A stretch of DNA of 16,166 bases, from assembly GCA_910592005.1 (NCBI GenBank), contig CAJVPP010002136.1, forward strand, positions 1 through 16,166, read 5' to 3'. The position numbers and the translations under genes are program-made. Below, in pieces: positions 9,011-16,166 of the stretch. This DNA is from Funneliformis mosseae. Lineage: Eukaryota > Glomeromycota > Glomeromycetes > Glomerales > Glomeraceae. The stretch's first letter is position 1. Every line of letters starts with the position of its first letter. Below the pieces are notes generated by a model that was not told where the DNA came from, searched no databases, and saw only the letters and a program-made list of their open reading frames with translations.

Positions 9011-9105
9011 TCCACTATAATGTTATTTAATTCTAAGTAAACTGTTATCTGGTTATCGTTAAACTGTTATCTAGTTATGAGTGAATGTTACCTACTTACT
9101 TATTT
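8999..9105. repeat. Degenerate ~22-bp tandem repeat beside the palindrome
   Basis: Five related units run from the right arm of the palindrome: GTGTTATCCAGTTCCACTAT (8999), AATGTTATTTAATTCTAAGT (9019), AACTGTTATCTGGTTATCG (9039), AACTGTTATCTAGTTATG (from 9062) and AATGTTACCTACTTACT (9084). The conserved core is TGTTAYCTRGTT. The first unit doubles as one palindrome arm, so the palindrome and array share an origin. Confidence 0.7.
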
Positions 9106-9154
9106 TCATGTTCTATGACCTTTTTATTACTTTATTGCTCCTTTGCGTTTATAG

Positions 9155-9290
9155 CATTACTTTAGCTATTTCGATATCTGATTTTATGTTGAGGATATTG
9201 GTCTCCTGCGTCTGATTAGATGCTAGATTCTATATTGAAGTGCTTCTCCTTTGCGCCTATTTGGTTGCTTTTCTAGGGGCTAAAGTAATG
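9155..9290. repeat. 12-bp inverted repeat flanking ~110 bp
   Basis: CATTACTTTAGC (9155-9166) is the exact reverse complement of GCTAAAGTAATG (9279-9290). A direct repeat, CTCCTTTGCG, lies just before the left arm (about 9138) and inside near the right arm (about 9246). The enclosed DNA has no ORF. It may be a small non-autonomous element; no clear target-site duplication is visible. Confidence 0.55.
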
Positions 9291-9721
9291 TAAAAAAAAG
9301 ATGATAGATAACGCAGTTAATTTGCTACCTCTATTTTCAATAACAGCCTGTCATGCAAAATTTCAGCGACGTGAATGACAAAAACTCATTGTCTAAAATG
9401 CTTTTTATAATTTTATAAGATGTTATTAGACCATTATTATAAAACGAGTAAGTATAATGTTTATCTTATTCATCTTATAAAGTATATTCATATTCCGTAA
9501 GTGTTTCTATCATATTTCATCTTAATCGAATAGAGAGTAAATATCAAGCATGGTAATATCCTTATGAGTACTACATGTAAAAAAGTTCAATTCATATACA
9601 CCTATTTATTAGTACTTTGTTAAGTTTTTGCGAAGTGTTAGTGTTGTGTCATTCTTACAATCCTGCTTTTCGTGATTATTTTTTGATTGTTGAGGATGAA
9701 ACACGAAGTGTTAAATTAGTT
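9291..9721. other. Stretch without a recognisable gene
   Basis: Mixed-composition DNA with a short direct repeat CGAAGTGTTA (near 9630 and 9702). The ORF at 9617-9808 starts with TTG and runs into a repeated pyrimidine-rich block, so I do not call it a gene. Confidence 0.45.
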
Positions 9722-9866
9722 CAGGCTATATTGCTTTCATACCTTTTTTTCGTGCATCTTTCTGAGCCTTTCTGCCTTCCTGATTCCTTTTCTGCCTATC
9801 GGCAGTAGTATCTATAAGCATAATTTCTTATTTTATTTCTATATAATTCTACCTGTGGATACTACC
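9722..9866. repeat. Pyrimidine-rich repeat, copy 1
   Basis: About 145 bases starting CAGGCTATATTGCTTTCAT, then CTTTCTGCCTTCCTGATTCC and TTTTCTGCCTATCGGCAGTA, AAGCATAA, and ATATAATTCTACCTGTGG. It recurs with many substitutions at 9955-10105. The DNA between (about 9867-9954) contains a weaker version (GTCTGAGTCTTCCTAAAATT), suggesting an original unit of about 115-120 bp. Confidence 0.7.
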
Positions 9867-9954
9867 AAATCTATACCCTAGTTTTGTCTGAGTCTTCCTA
9901 AAATTCTTTCTCGTATAGTTGTTACTTTGGGATATTTATATACTTGATTACTTT

Positions 9955-10105
9955 AGGCTATTACTATATCGATCTTTCATACCCTTTTTGTGTATTCTCC
10001 TGAATCTTTCTACCTTCCTGACCTCTTTTCTGCCTATTGACGGTAAGCAAGTCAAGCATAACTTTTTTTTCTTTTCCTTATATAATTCTGCTTGAGTAGC
10101 CTACC
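9955..10105. repeat. Pyrimidine-rich repeat, copy 2
   Basis: The second copy of 9722-9866, with AGGCTATTACTATATCGATC, CTTTCTACCTTCCTGACCTC, TTTTCTGCCTATTGACGG, AAGCATAACTTTTTTT and TATAATTCTGCTTGAGTAGC. A third, weaker copy seems to follow at about 10115-10160 (CTTCTTTCTGCATATTTCTA). Strand bias to pyrimidines could mean an old promoter or untranslated region of an element. Confidence 0.7.
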
Positions 10106-10175
10106 ATTTTTTTGCTTGTTTTTGCTTCTAGACCTTCTTTCTGCATATTTCTACTTCAGAATAGGATATGAAGTG

Positions 10176-10244
10176 CCAGATTGGTAGCCCACTTGAGTAT
10201 AACTTTTTTTCTCCAGATTGGTAATCCACTTAAGTATAATTTAG
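10176..10244. repeat. 37-bp tandem doublet
   Basis: CCAGATTGGTAGCCCACTTG at 10176 and CCAGATTGGTAATCCACTTA at 10213, each followed by AGTATAA, lie 37 bases apart. The pair is tandem with three transitions in the first 20 bases. Confidence 0.85.
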
Positions 10245-10305
10245 GCATACTCTTGCTAGTAATCTAATTAGAGGTCAGAATGGTTTATAATTTTTTATTT
10301 CATTT

Positions 10306-10581
10306 TTGAGTTATACATATTACATTTTTTATTTTAAACTTTTCAGGTTTTTCTATTATTTTATACTAGTTTCTTGCATATACATCATACTTCTTGCGCA
10401 AAAAAATACTAAGTCATGCCCACTTGTTTGTTCTAAACTGCTTAAATTAATTTTTAATAATCTCAAGATTAAAGATATACTATATTCCTGTCTTACTATG
10501 AATCATCAATGGAATTTTGAAGCATTTCGAGTTATTTTAAAGCAAAAAGAAAGGGAATTTTATAAAAATCTTGATTTATAA
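10306..10581 (+). pseudogene. Unidentified open stretch before the nuclease-like relic
   Basis: A 91-codon frame whose first codon is TTG, so there is no true start; an ATG lies inside at QWNF's Met-Asn-His. The first third is Phe/Tyr/Ile-rich and may be translated non-coding DNA. The rest looks protein-like: SCPLVCSKLLKLIFNNLKI and MNHQWNFEAFRVILKQKERE, ending YKNLDL. I do not recognise the family. It lies about 450 bases upstream of the zinc-ribbon/nuclease relic on the same strand and may be part of the same broken gene. Confidence 0.35.
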
Positions 10582-10598
10582 AATATCAGTTAGACTGA

Positions 10599-10802
10599 AG
10601 TAAACAAGAAATAATCCATATTCATACAGTTCTTTATACTCCATATTATGATTGGATTATAGCAGGAGAAGAAATTGCAAATGTTTATGTAGTAATCAAA
10701 TCCCATATAAATAATTTTACAAGAATTCTCCCTGTCTTATTAAGTCTTCTGTTTTACAAAATAAATTTTATGTACAATAGCAAAATCTTTATAAACAGAT
10801 AA
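10599..10802 (+). pseudogene. Second unidentified open stretch
   Basis: A stop-free frame of 67 codons with no start, reading IHIHTVLYTPYYDWIIAGEE then IANVYVVIKSHINNFTRILP, which looks protein-like. It is in a different frame from 10306-10581. I cannot name it. It probably belongs to the same decayed gene as its neighbours; nothing between 10803 and 11035 is clearly coding apart from YIDKIVKLYCQVLLVKIATS at about 10860-10920. Confidence 0.3.
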
Positions 10803-11035
10803 AAAAATTGTTAAAAGATATCGATCTACTTGATGATATCAATAATACATAAAAAAAGTGAATATATAGACAAAATTGTTAAGCTGTATTGTCAAGTACT
10901 CTTAGTCAAAATTGCCACTTCCTGTTAAGAATATTGATAATACTTATTTTTTTACTTATGCAATAGTAGTGACTAAGTTTAATTTTACTTTTCTGGATTT
11001 GCATATATCCAGATTGATTCTTCCGATCAAATTAG

Positions 11036-11595
11036 TCTGAAGCTAGTGATCACTACCACAAATTTTTATATGTGATATTTTATTGCACCTATAAAATGCA
11101 AGACGAAATTAACACTAAAGCTTTAGCATATACTCAGAAATGTGAAGGAAGATGTTTAGGCAAAGTTAGTCCTAATACATATTTATGATCATGTAAAAAG
11201 GGTTATCAATGAAAGGCATCATATAAAAATATAAAACAGAATTATAGATAGTGTAATATTTGCCCTAATGTACCAGAAAAAATATGTCAGTATATTTTCA
11301 AAGATTTATTAAATAAAAAATTTCCACTCCAAAAGCCTAAATTCTTGGAGGGATTGTATCTAGATAGATATAATGAAGAGCTAGATTTGGCCTTCGAATA
11401 CAGTAGTAATCAACATTACCAAATTGTGCCTTTTTTCATCTGCAAGGACAGATAAATCTAGATGCACAAATCTGGCGTGATTGAAAAAAGAGAGCGTTAT
11501 GCTATCGAGAAGGAGTAATTCTTATTACAATTCCCTATTGTGTTATTAACTTAGAAATTTTATAAAAAGTGCCTTGTACGCATTTGATTACCCAG
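11036..11595 (+). pseudogene. Zinc-ribbon plus PD-(D/E)XK-like nuclease relic
   Basis: The frame reads ALAYTQKCEGRCLG, a zinc-ribbon-like unit with CKKGYQ and CNICPNVPEK (about 11125-11280), then CQYIFKDLLNKKFP, KPKFLEGLYLDRYNEELDLA and FEYSSNQHYQIVPFF (about 11285-11430). After a frameshift near 11434 it continues with KKRALCYREGVILITIPYCV (about 11488-11545). This order matches an abundant Glomeromycotina repeat family: C..GH.W zinc ribbons followed by a small restriction-endonuclease-like fold with an L(D)xYN...LAFEYxGxQHY core. Here the usual Gly-Lys after FEY is Ser-Asn, so the likely catalytic Lys is gone. Stops replace expected Trp at 11186, 11210 and 11249. The function as a DNA nuclease is inferred from fold motifs only. 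Confidence 0.62.
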
Positions 11596-12742
11596 CTAGA
11601 GGACAACATAGATTCTTTCTTAATATGTATTAATTGTTCTCTTACGAAAGGGCGTTGAGGCCCTGATTCATCTAAATAATATAAAACAGGTATTAAGAAA
11701 TTTTTTCTAACAACAATTCTTCAAATTTTATGTAGGCTAGAGAACTATATTGGGTCTGTTATTCTGCACTGTTTGAAAGGATCATTTTCCTATTCTCCTT
11801 TAGCAAGCAAAATTGGACAGTAGTACCTTTTAGCAACTAGGGTTCATCAACACCTATTGGGCAATTATATTTTACTAATAGTTTGGAATATACCCGCTCA
11901 AGTTTCATAGCATCATTAGGTTTCATTCTAATTAATTGAGTTGGGCTATCATTCATATTATCAACAATTCTTTTCACAAACCGCTTACACTCTTTACAGC
12001 GTTTGCTAGTAAGCAGAAGAAACTCTACCGAATACTGATTTTTAAAAACTTTTCTAGAAAAATATCCAGTATAATTATCAAGAATAGCCAAGCTTGTATG
12101 TCTGAAACGTGCTATAATCCTTCAGATTTCAACATCATGTTCATCCATTAATAAAGTCACATATCTCATAAACTCAGTACCCTTATTACATTGTAATTTT
12201 TGAGGCCAGTTGAGAAGCTTATCAGAATTATCATATATACTCTTAAATGCTTTTGCAACTTCCTCACTGCTCTTTGATATTAAAAAATGAAATCTTTATA
12301 TCTAGTTATGCAGTCTATAACCAATAGTACATAATAATATATTGGACCATCATCTAGTAAATTTGTATCTACATCTTCATCATATGGTATTTCAATTAAA
12401 TCATATTAGTGCACAGTATTTGGCTTTGTGATTTTAGAGTAACTGGCATAAGGTATATGTTTTGGTAAAGGACGAAAAATTTGATATATTGCTTAGCTCT
12501 TAAACCATTTTTTTTACATCAATAAAGCTGTAATCGGCTTTTTTACAGGTATTTCATAATCCTTTAATATTTTGATACAAACCTTCAGGACAATAATATA
12601 GTTTTTGCAAGGCAAGATGCTGGTCAAAATTATGAGCTTTTTGAGAATCGATATTAATCGTAGATATTTGTTTTGCTATGATTTGATCTAGCTCTTGTGC
12701 TTTTTAAGAATCGATATGAATAACCAGTTCTCCTATTCTCTT
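11590..12742 (-). pseudogene. rve-type integrase (DDE transposase/integrase) relic
   Basis: Read from 12742 down: an N-terminal region with two 21-residue repeats (IDS(stop)KAQELDQIIAKQ and IDSQKAHNFDQHLALQ), a Cys/His-poor zinc-like segment (LYYCPEGLYQNIKG, CKKADY), then FRPLPKHIPYASYSKITKPN and the catalytic core. The core has YYYVLLVIDCITRYKDF with the first Asp (12313-12315), SSEEVAKAFKSIYDNSDK and LQCNKGTEFM, where the second Asp is Asn (12185-12187). After that come RFRHTSLAILDNYTGYFSRK, DSPTQLIRMKPNDAMKLERV and, after a frameshift near 11830, RITDPI and YYLDESGPQRPFVREQLIHI (to about 11600). This matches integrase-core proteins of mobile elements common in these fungi. Several stops and at least two frameshifts make it inactive. 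The plus-strand ORF 11936-12151 is its shadow. Confidence 0.72.
12635..12717 (-). repeat. 63-bp in-frame internal repeat of the integrase relic
   Basis: AGCTTTTTGAGAATCGATAT (12635-12654) and TGCTTTTTAAGAATCGATAT (12698-12717) lie 63 bases apart, a multiple of three. On the coding strand they give IDSQKAHNFDQ and IDS(stop)KAQELDQ. The stop in the N-terminal copy is TAA where the other copy has CAA, a direct internal example of a C-to-T change creating a stop. Confidence 0.75.
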
Positions 12743-13626
12743 TTATAATCATGAAAAAAAAGAATGTTATTCTGCAAACCTCACTCAAGGCAGAGAAGAA
12801 CATGTGAAGAACATAAAACTGAGCTGAAGGAGGAGAGTTTTTATCTTCATAATGAATTGCAAACAGAGATGGATATTAATTACCAGAATGAGAGATGAAT
12901 TAATCAGTTAGAGTAAGATTATTCTCGGTATGAGCAAAAAATTCAAGATCTCAATAGGAAGATAGAGTGTCTTGAAAATGCTTCGAAAGAAGAGATAGTA
13001 GAGTTAAAATCTGAAATATCCAGTCTAAAAAGTCAGCTATATCAAGCTAGAAAGGATGTGTGAGATAAAGAAAAGTATATCTTTATCTTAGAAAAGCAGT
13101 TAGTAGAATCTAAGGAGCAGGTTAAAAATCTGCAATATAGGATCAGGACCATTTTATCACGAAAAAATTCTCCAGAGCGGGATAATTCTCCAGATTTGTA
13201 TAATTTCAATAATAATATAGCCACAATCACTGAGCTAGCAAATGCTATAGATGGTTATTTGGATAATCTAACAATAGGTAGAGAAATCTTAGCAGATCAA
13301 ATAAAAAGAGCAATAAGGCAGATACGCTGAAAAGAGAATAATTTGCAACAGAATATATTTCAAGAGTAACAGAAGCGCTATAATGCAGAAGTTGAACGTG
13401 ATAATAAAATTATACGAAGACAACTTGCTGAAGGGGTAGAAGTAAGAGTTATTAGTGATCTTTAGCAATATCAAACTAATGCTTAAAACTAGGTAAATAG
13501 AATGATAGGTAATATAGCAAGAAAGCAAATCCGTATAGATGAACTAGTACGAGAAAAGTTTACCTTACAACTACTATATCAGCAAAATGTTTATCACTTA
13601 TAGCGAAGTAGAGGGGATATAGGTTA

Positions 13627-13959
13627 TTAAAGTATAATCGAAATAGGTTCTATGAGCGATATAAGAAATGGAAAAATAAGACCTATAATGCTTAACAGAA
13701 TATTTTAATTTTGCAGGGACAAATTTTGGCATTACAGAATAATCCACCAAATCAAATAAACATGGCTTTACCTGCGGGATTTATAATGCCTGAATTAAGC
13801 AGTTTTGAACAGGATCATGAAAAGTATAGAGATAATTTTACAGCGTATATTCATTTAGCGGGTCTAAATGATGAAGCAAAAATTTGCAATATATTGGATC
13901 AATCTGTAAAAGGAGAAGTGCGAGAATGGTACAAAAGAGAGTTTAATAATAAAAACTGA
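13627..13959 (+). pseudogene. Gag core segment
   Basis: In-frame from the shift near 13626, with one TAA at 13693, then open from 13696 to a TGA at 13957-13959. It carries YKKWKNKTYNA, QILALQNNPPNQINMALPAG and FEQDHEKYRDNFTAYIHLAG, a capsid-like Gag stretch that ends VKGEVREWYKREFNNKN. The TGA stands where I expect Trp before ELQNVLDN. The nominal start at 13711 is TTG and lies mid-protein, so it is not a translation start. Confidence 0.7.
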
Positions 13960-14268
13960 GAGTTACAAAATGTACTTGATAACTTAACTATAGGTGCCAC
14001 TATAGTTTATATTCGTGATGCTAATGCAGGGGTTATAACAGGAGCTATCACATCTTTTCTAAATGTTCTATTAGGTCTTGCAGGTGCAGATATTATTCCA
14101 GTTCGAGGACTTGATAAAAATTGGAAAATAGCTGGAGGACGACTAACCAATGCGGTACCAGTTGCACCAAATGCTGAAGGAGGTGTTCCTATTATTCTTG
14201 CAGGAATCCAGTCTGGACAAAGGTTAGATCATATTAAAAATCATTTTCCATCTCTGCCGATAGATATT
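13960..14268 (+). pseudogene. Gag segment, open but without a start codon
   Basis: This piece directly continues the Gag frame after the TGA at 13957 and is free of stops for 103 codons. It reads ELQNVLDNLTIGATIVYIRD, then an Ala/Gly-rich region and ILAGIQSGQRLDHIKNHFPS. It ends in TGA at 14269 because of a frameshift into the 14268 frame. It links the two flanking pieces into one gene. Confidence 0.7.
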
Positions 14269-15176
14269 TGAGAATACTTGAAATTAAAACATTAAAACAA
14301 AAAACACATGAAAGTGTAATATCTTTCTGGGCAAAAATTCAAAAGTATGGAGATCAATTGGGTTATACTCCTGTGCAAAAGAAAACATATTTTATATCTG
14401 TAGTAAGATATGATATATTAAATGACATCATTACGATTAGTTATCGCAAACTTATTAACGATATTCTCGATAATTTGAAAGAAATAGAATTACGTTATAG
14501 GGTATTAGGACCACTACCATTATATCTTAATTATATATCAGCCCCTCCTGCTATTTTCAATAATGTATCTCAACAGCAAGGAATTTCCTTGGTAGATATA
14601 CAAAAAATATTTCAAGACACACAGGCACAGCAAAAAACTGAAAACTAGACATTAATAAAGAAAATTACTGAATTAAAATCTCAAATGACTCAATAAGCAC
14701 AAGTATCTGCTTCACAATCTGTTGAACTGATTAGACAGCCAAAAGGTCTACCATCTTCATTGAAAACAGAGGAAGGTCTCAAGAATTATTATGTAGCTGA
14801 ATACTTAAAAGAAGTAGGTATACTTAACAAGAAAAATTTGGATTCTGATTACCCTGTAAAGCTTTTTCAAAGATCTCGCTCACAGAGAAGCAATGTTTCT
14901 GCTAGAATTGATAGAGTAGAAAAGGGGATAAATGAAACTCGTGATGCTGTAAATCAATTAACAAATCAATTCCAGAAACTAAATATACATAAATGCGATA
15001 TTTGTGGAGAAACTGGTCATAGTAAAGGCAATTATCCCAATAGACAAACAGCACAATCTAATTTTAATCAGACTTATTTTAAGCCTCTCATACCTATAAA
15101 TTTCCAAAACACGCCTCTAGATTCTAATAATGATGAAGATAATAGTGGTAGTTATAATAAAGTAGATAATGTGTAG
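14268..15176 (+). pseudogene. Gag C-terminal half with zinc knuckle
   Basis: The frame runs from 14268 with stops at 14646 (TAG) and 14694 (TAA), both at expected Gln, to a TAG at 15174. It contains SFWAKIQKYGDQLGYTP, a Gln-rich linker (SQQQGISLVDIQKIFQD), KTEEGLKNYYVAEYLKEVGI and the amphipathic INETRDAVNQLTNQFQKLNI. Then comes one CCHC-type knuckle, CDICGETGHSKGNY (14994-15035). The final Cys is Tyr (TAT for TGT), so zinc binding should be lost. An acidic Asn/Asp-rich tail follows. Confidence 0.72.
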
Positions 15177-15207
15177 TATTATGCACTGGAAAAAAAAACA
15201 GGTAAAT

Positions 15208-15720
15208 AAGCTGAGAGGCATTTCGCATAAGTTGGCCGGTGATACTAATGTAATCTTACCTCTAAAATCTAGACAACCTAAAACGTATGATCAGCTATTG
15301 TCTAAGCTCTTACCACTAATATGAAAAATATGCTTATCTCGAAAAGCTCAGAAGGAGGAATCGAAAGAATCAGACAAGTGGTTGTCATATTTACAATATC
15401 TGAATGCTAATATAAATGACTTAACTATTTCCAAATCTTTTTTAGATACTGGTAGTGAATTAGGTGGTTTAAATGACCAAGCAATCAAGGCGCTTAGATG
15501 GAAAGCTGATAAACCATCTAATTTTGCCATAAAGGGCAATTCTAAGCATATCACTGATTCATTAGGATGGTTTACAGATATGCCAGTTACCTTAAAGGAT
15601 AAAGAAGGTAAGACGGTCACAGTTATTGGAAATTTTGTTCATATTGATAATGGTGAAATAGAACTAATGCTATTTTTTGGTATGTCAAATATTCGAAAGG
15701 TTCAAGGCGTTCTGAACTAA
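15208..15720 (+). pseudogene. Retropepsin-like aspartic protease segment
   Basis: A frame open except for a TGA at 15322-15324 (expected Trp). SDKWLSYLQYLNANINDLTI leads into FLDTGSELGGLNDQAIKAL, where Asp-Thr-Gly at 15445-15453 is the active-site triad of a dimeric retroviral-type protease and is intact. GWFTDMPVTLKDKEGKTVTV and the FVHIDNGEIELMLFFGMSNI flap/strand region follow. Its job would be to cleave the Gag polyprotein. The nominal start at 15382 is TTG. The minus-strand ORF 15348-15620 is a shadow. Confidence 0.75.
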
Positions 15721-15982
15721 ATAAAAACCTGTTTCACATAAAGTTACATAGAAAGATATATATTATCCCAACCTTTAGCAAGGCTCCAGTAGTTAAAGAT
15801 CTGCTAAAAGAAGATCAGGAATCATCTAATCTGACTAGTGAGAAGGACTTAAAAAAAAGTGCAAAGAGCTTGAAAAGCATCTTTTGAAAACTGAAGAAAT
15901 GCTCTATTCAGCCTTAAGTACTGGTAAATTTCTTGCTAATATATATGAATCCTTATATAAGGGGAGTAGTATGAGCTGTTAA

Positions 15983-16166
15983 ACCCTTAATCTTTTCAAC
16001 ACAATTAATTAGATTTTTAAGAAGAAATTCCACCCTATTTTCTTGGAATGTATCAGACAAATTACAGTCAGGGGTATTTCCAAATTTGAAATCGATTCCA
16101 GAATATTCTGCTGATCATGCCGATCATTTTAAATAGGAAATTCGTAAAACTTCAATGATCTATAAA
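15983..16166 (+). pseudogene. Probable continuation of the retroelement, cut by the window edge
   Basis: After the TAA at 15980 two plus-strand frames look coding: EEIPPYFLGMYQTNYSQGYF (about 16021-16080) and then, one base shifted, NLKSIPEYSADHADHFK with a TAG before EIRKTSMIYK to the edge. They join as one sentence across a shift near 16080. I believe this is the next part of the same or a related element, but no catalytic motif is inside the window, so no function is assigned. Confidence 0.35.

Larger units (their letters stand above)
12755..15982 (+). pseudogene. Retrotransposon Gag-protease polyprotein relic
   Basis: One polyprotein gene can be followed through several frames. 12755-13625 encodes a coiled coil (SEISSLKSQLYQARKD, EKQLVESKEQVKNLQYRI). 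After a one-base shift near 13626, 13627-14268 carries the Gag core (PELSSFEQDHEKYRDNFTAY; GLNDEAKICNILDQSVKGE; GADIIPVRGLDKNWKIAGG). After a shift near 14268, 14268-15176 gives ISFWAKIQKYGDQLGYTPVQ, KTEEGLKNYYVAEYLKEVGI and the zinc knuckle. After a slip in an A run near 15190-15205, 15208-15718 holds the aspartic protease, and after 15719 the tail continues through another A-run slip near 15850 to TAA at 15980-15982. Stops include 12896, 12914, 13061, 13328, 13367, 13463, 13484, 13490, 13693, 13957, 14646, 14694, 15174, 15322 and 15718. The family is one I know from Rhizophagus-type genomes. The N-terminal start appears truncated; the ATG at 12764 is only a candidate. Confidence 0.8.

Noticed and set aside
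9617..9808. 63-codon plus-strand ORF
   Set aside because: It starts at TTG and its second half is the repeated pyrimidine-rich block, which is not open in the other copy.
11936..12151. Plus-strand ORF opposite the integrase relic
   Set aside because: The minus strand carries recognisable integrase motifs here, so this is a shadow.
13042..13528. Two minus-strand ORFs rich in Leu/Ile/Ser
   Set aside because: They are antisense shadows of the Gag coiled-coil region.
15348..15620. Minus-strand ORF of 90 codons
   Set aside because: It is antisense to the protease segment, whose DTG motif and family match fix the coding strand.
460..15982. TGA read as Trp (alternative genetic code), since many TGA codons stand at expected Trp
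   Set aside because: TGA also replaces expected Arg, TAA/TAG replace Gln and Trp, and frameshifts are common; introns point to nuclear DNA. Decay explains all of these together.
12764..16166. Intact LTR retrotransposon with flanking long terminal repeats
   Set aside because: No long direct repeat, primer-binding site or polypurine tract pair could be seen in the window, and the 5' end abuts the integrase relic.

Overview
The window looks like repeat-rich, gene-poor nuclear DNA of a fungus, most likely an arbuscular mycorrhizal fungus (Glomeromycotina, the Rhizophagus/Gigaspora group). It is very AT-rich and has no bacterial-style gene packing. Three relics contain GT...AG introns or sequence types I associate with Glomeromycotina mobile elements. 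The assignment rests on family resemblance recalled from predicted proteins of these fungi; no search could be run. Almost every long open stretch that belongs to a recognisable gene begins at TTG or GTG in mid-domain, so these are pieces of broken genes and not complete genes.

Layout. 1-459: AT-rich flank with a GC-rich hairpin (71-94). 460-4021 (+): one long decayed gene of a CACTA/Tnp2-like transposase family, with at least two introns still visible, an acidic N-terminus and an open C-terminal stretch that may be a BAH-like domain. 4022-7467: AT-rich non-genic DNA with two small coding-like fragments. 7468-9105: a repeat cluster made of a 36-bp minisatellite with higher-order structure, a 9-bp array that forms a tripeptide-repeat ORF on the minus strand, a ~200-bp direct duplication, and a 34-bp perfect palindrome leading into degenerate ~22-bp repeats. 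9106-10300: pyrimidine-rich DNA with further decayed duplications. 10300-11595 (+): unidentified open stretches followed by a zinc-ribbon plus nuclease-like pseudogene. 11590-12742 (-): a pseudogene of an rve-type integrase. 12755-15982 (+): a Gag-protease polyprotein pseudogene of a retrotransposon (coiled coil, Gag, zinc knuckle, aspartic protease), probably continuing past the window edge.

The relics do not form a pathway. They read as a graveyard of separate mobile elements inserted beside or into one another: the nuclease-like and integrase relics meet tail to tail, and the integrase and Gag relics stand head to head with about 12 bases between them. Where the ancestral residue can be inferred, stops usually sit one G:C-to-A:T transition from a sense codon (Trp TGG, Arg CGA, Gln CAA/CAG), which suggests cytosine deamination or a RIP-like process. 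No intact defence, metabolic or novel multi-gene system was found. The most interesting leftovers are the tripeptide-repeat ORF, the higher-order minisatellite, the long perfect palindrome and the still-open C-terminal domain of the transposase relic.
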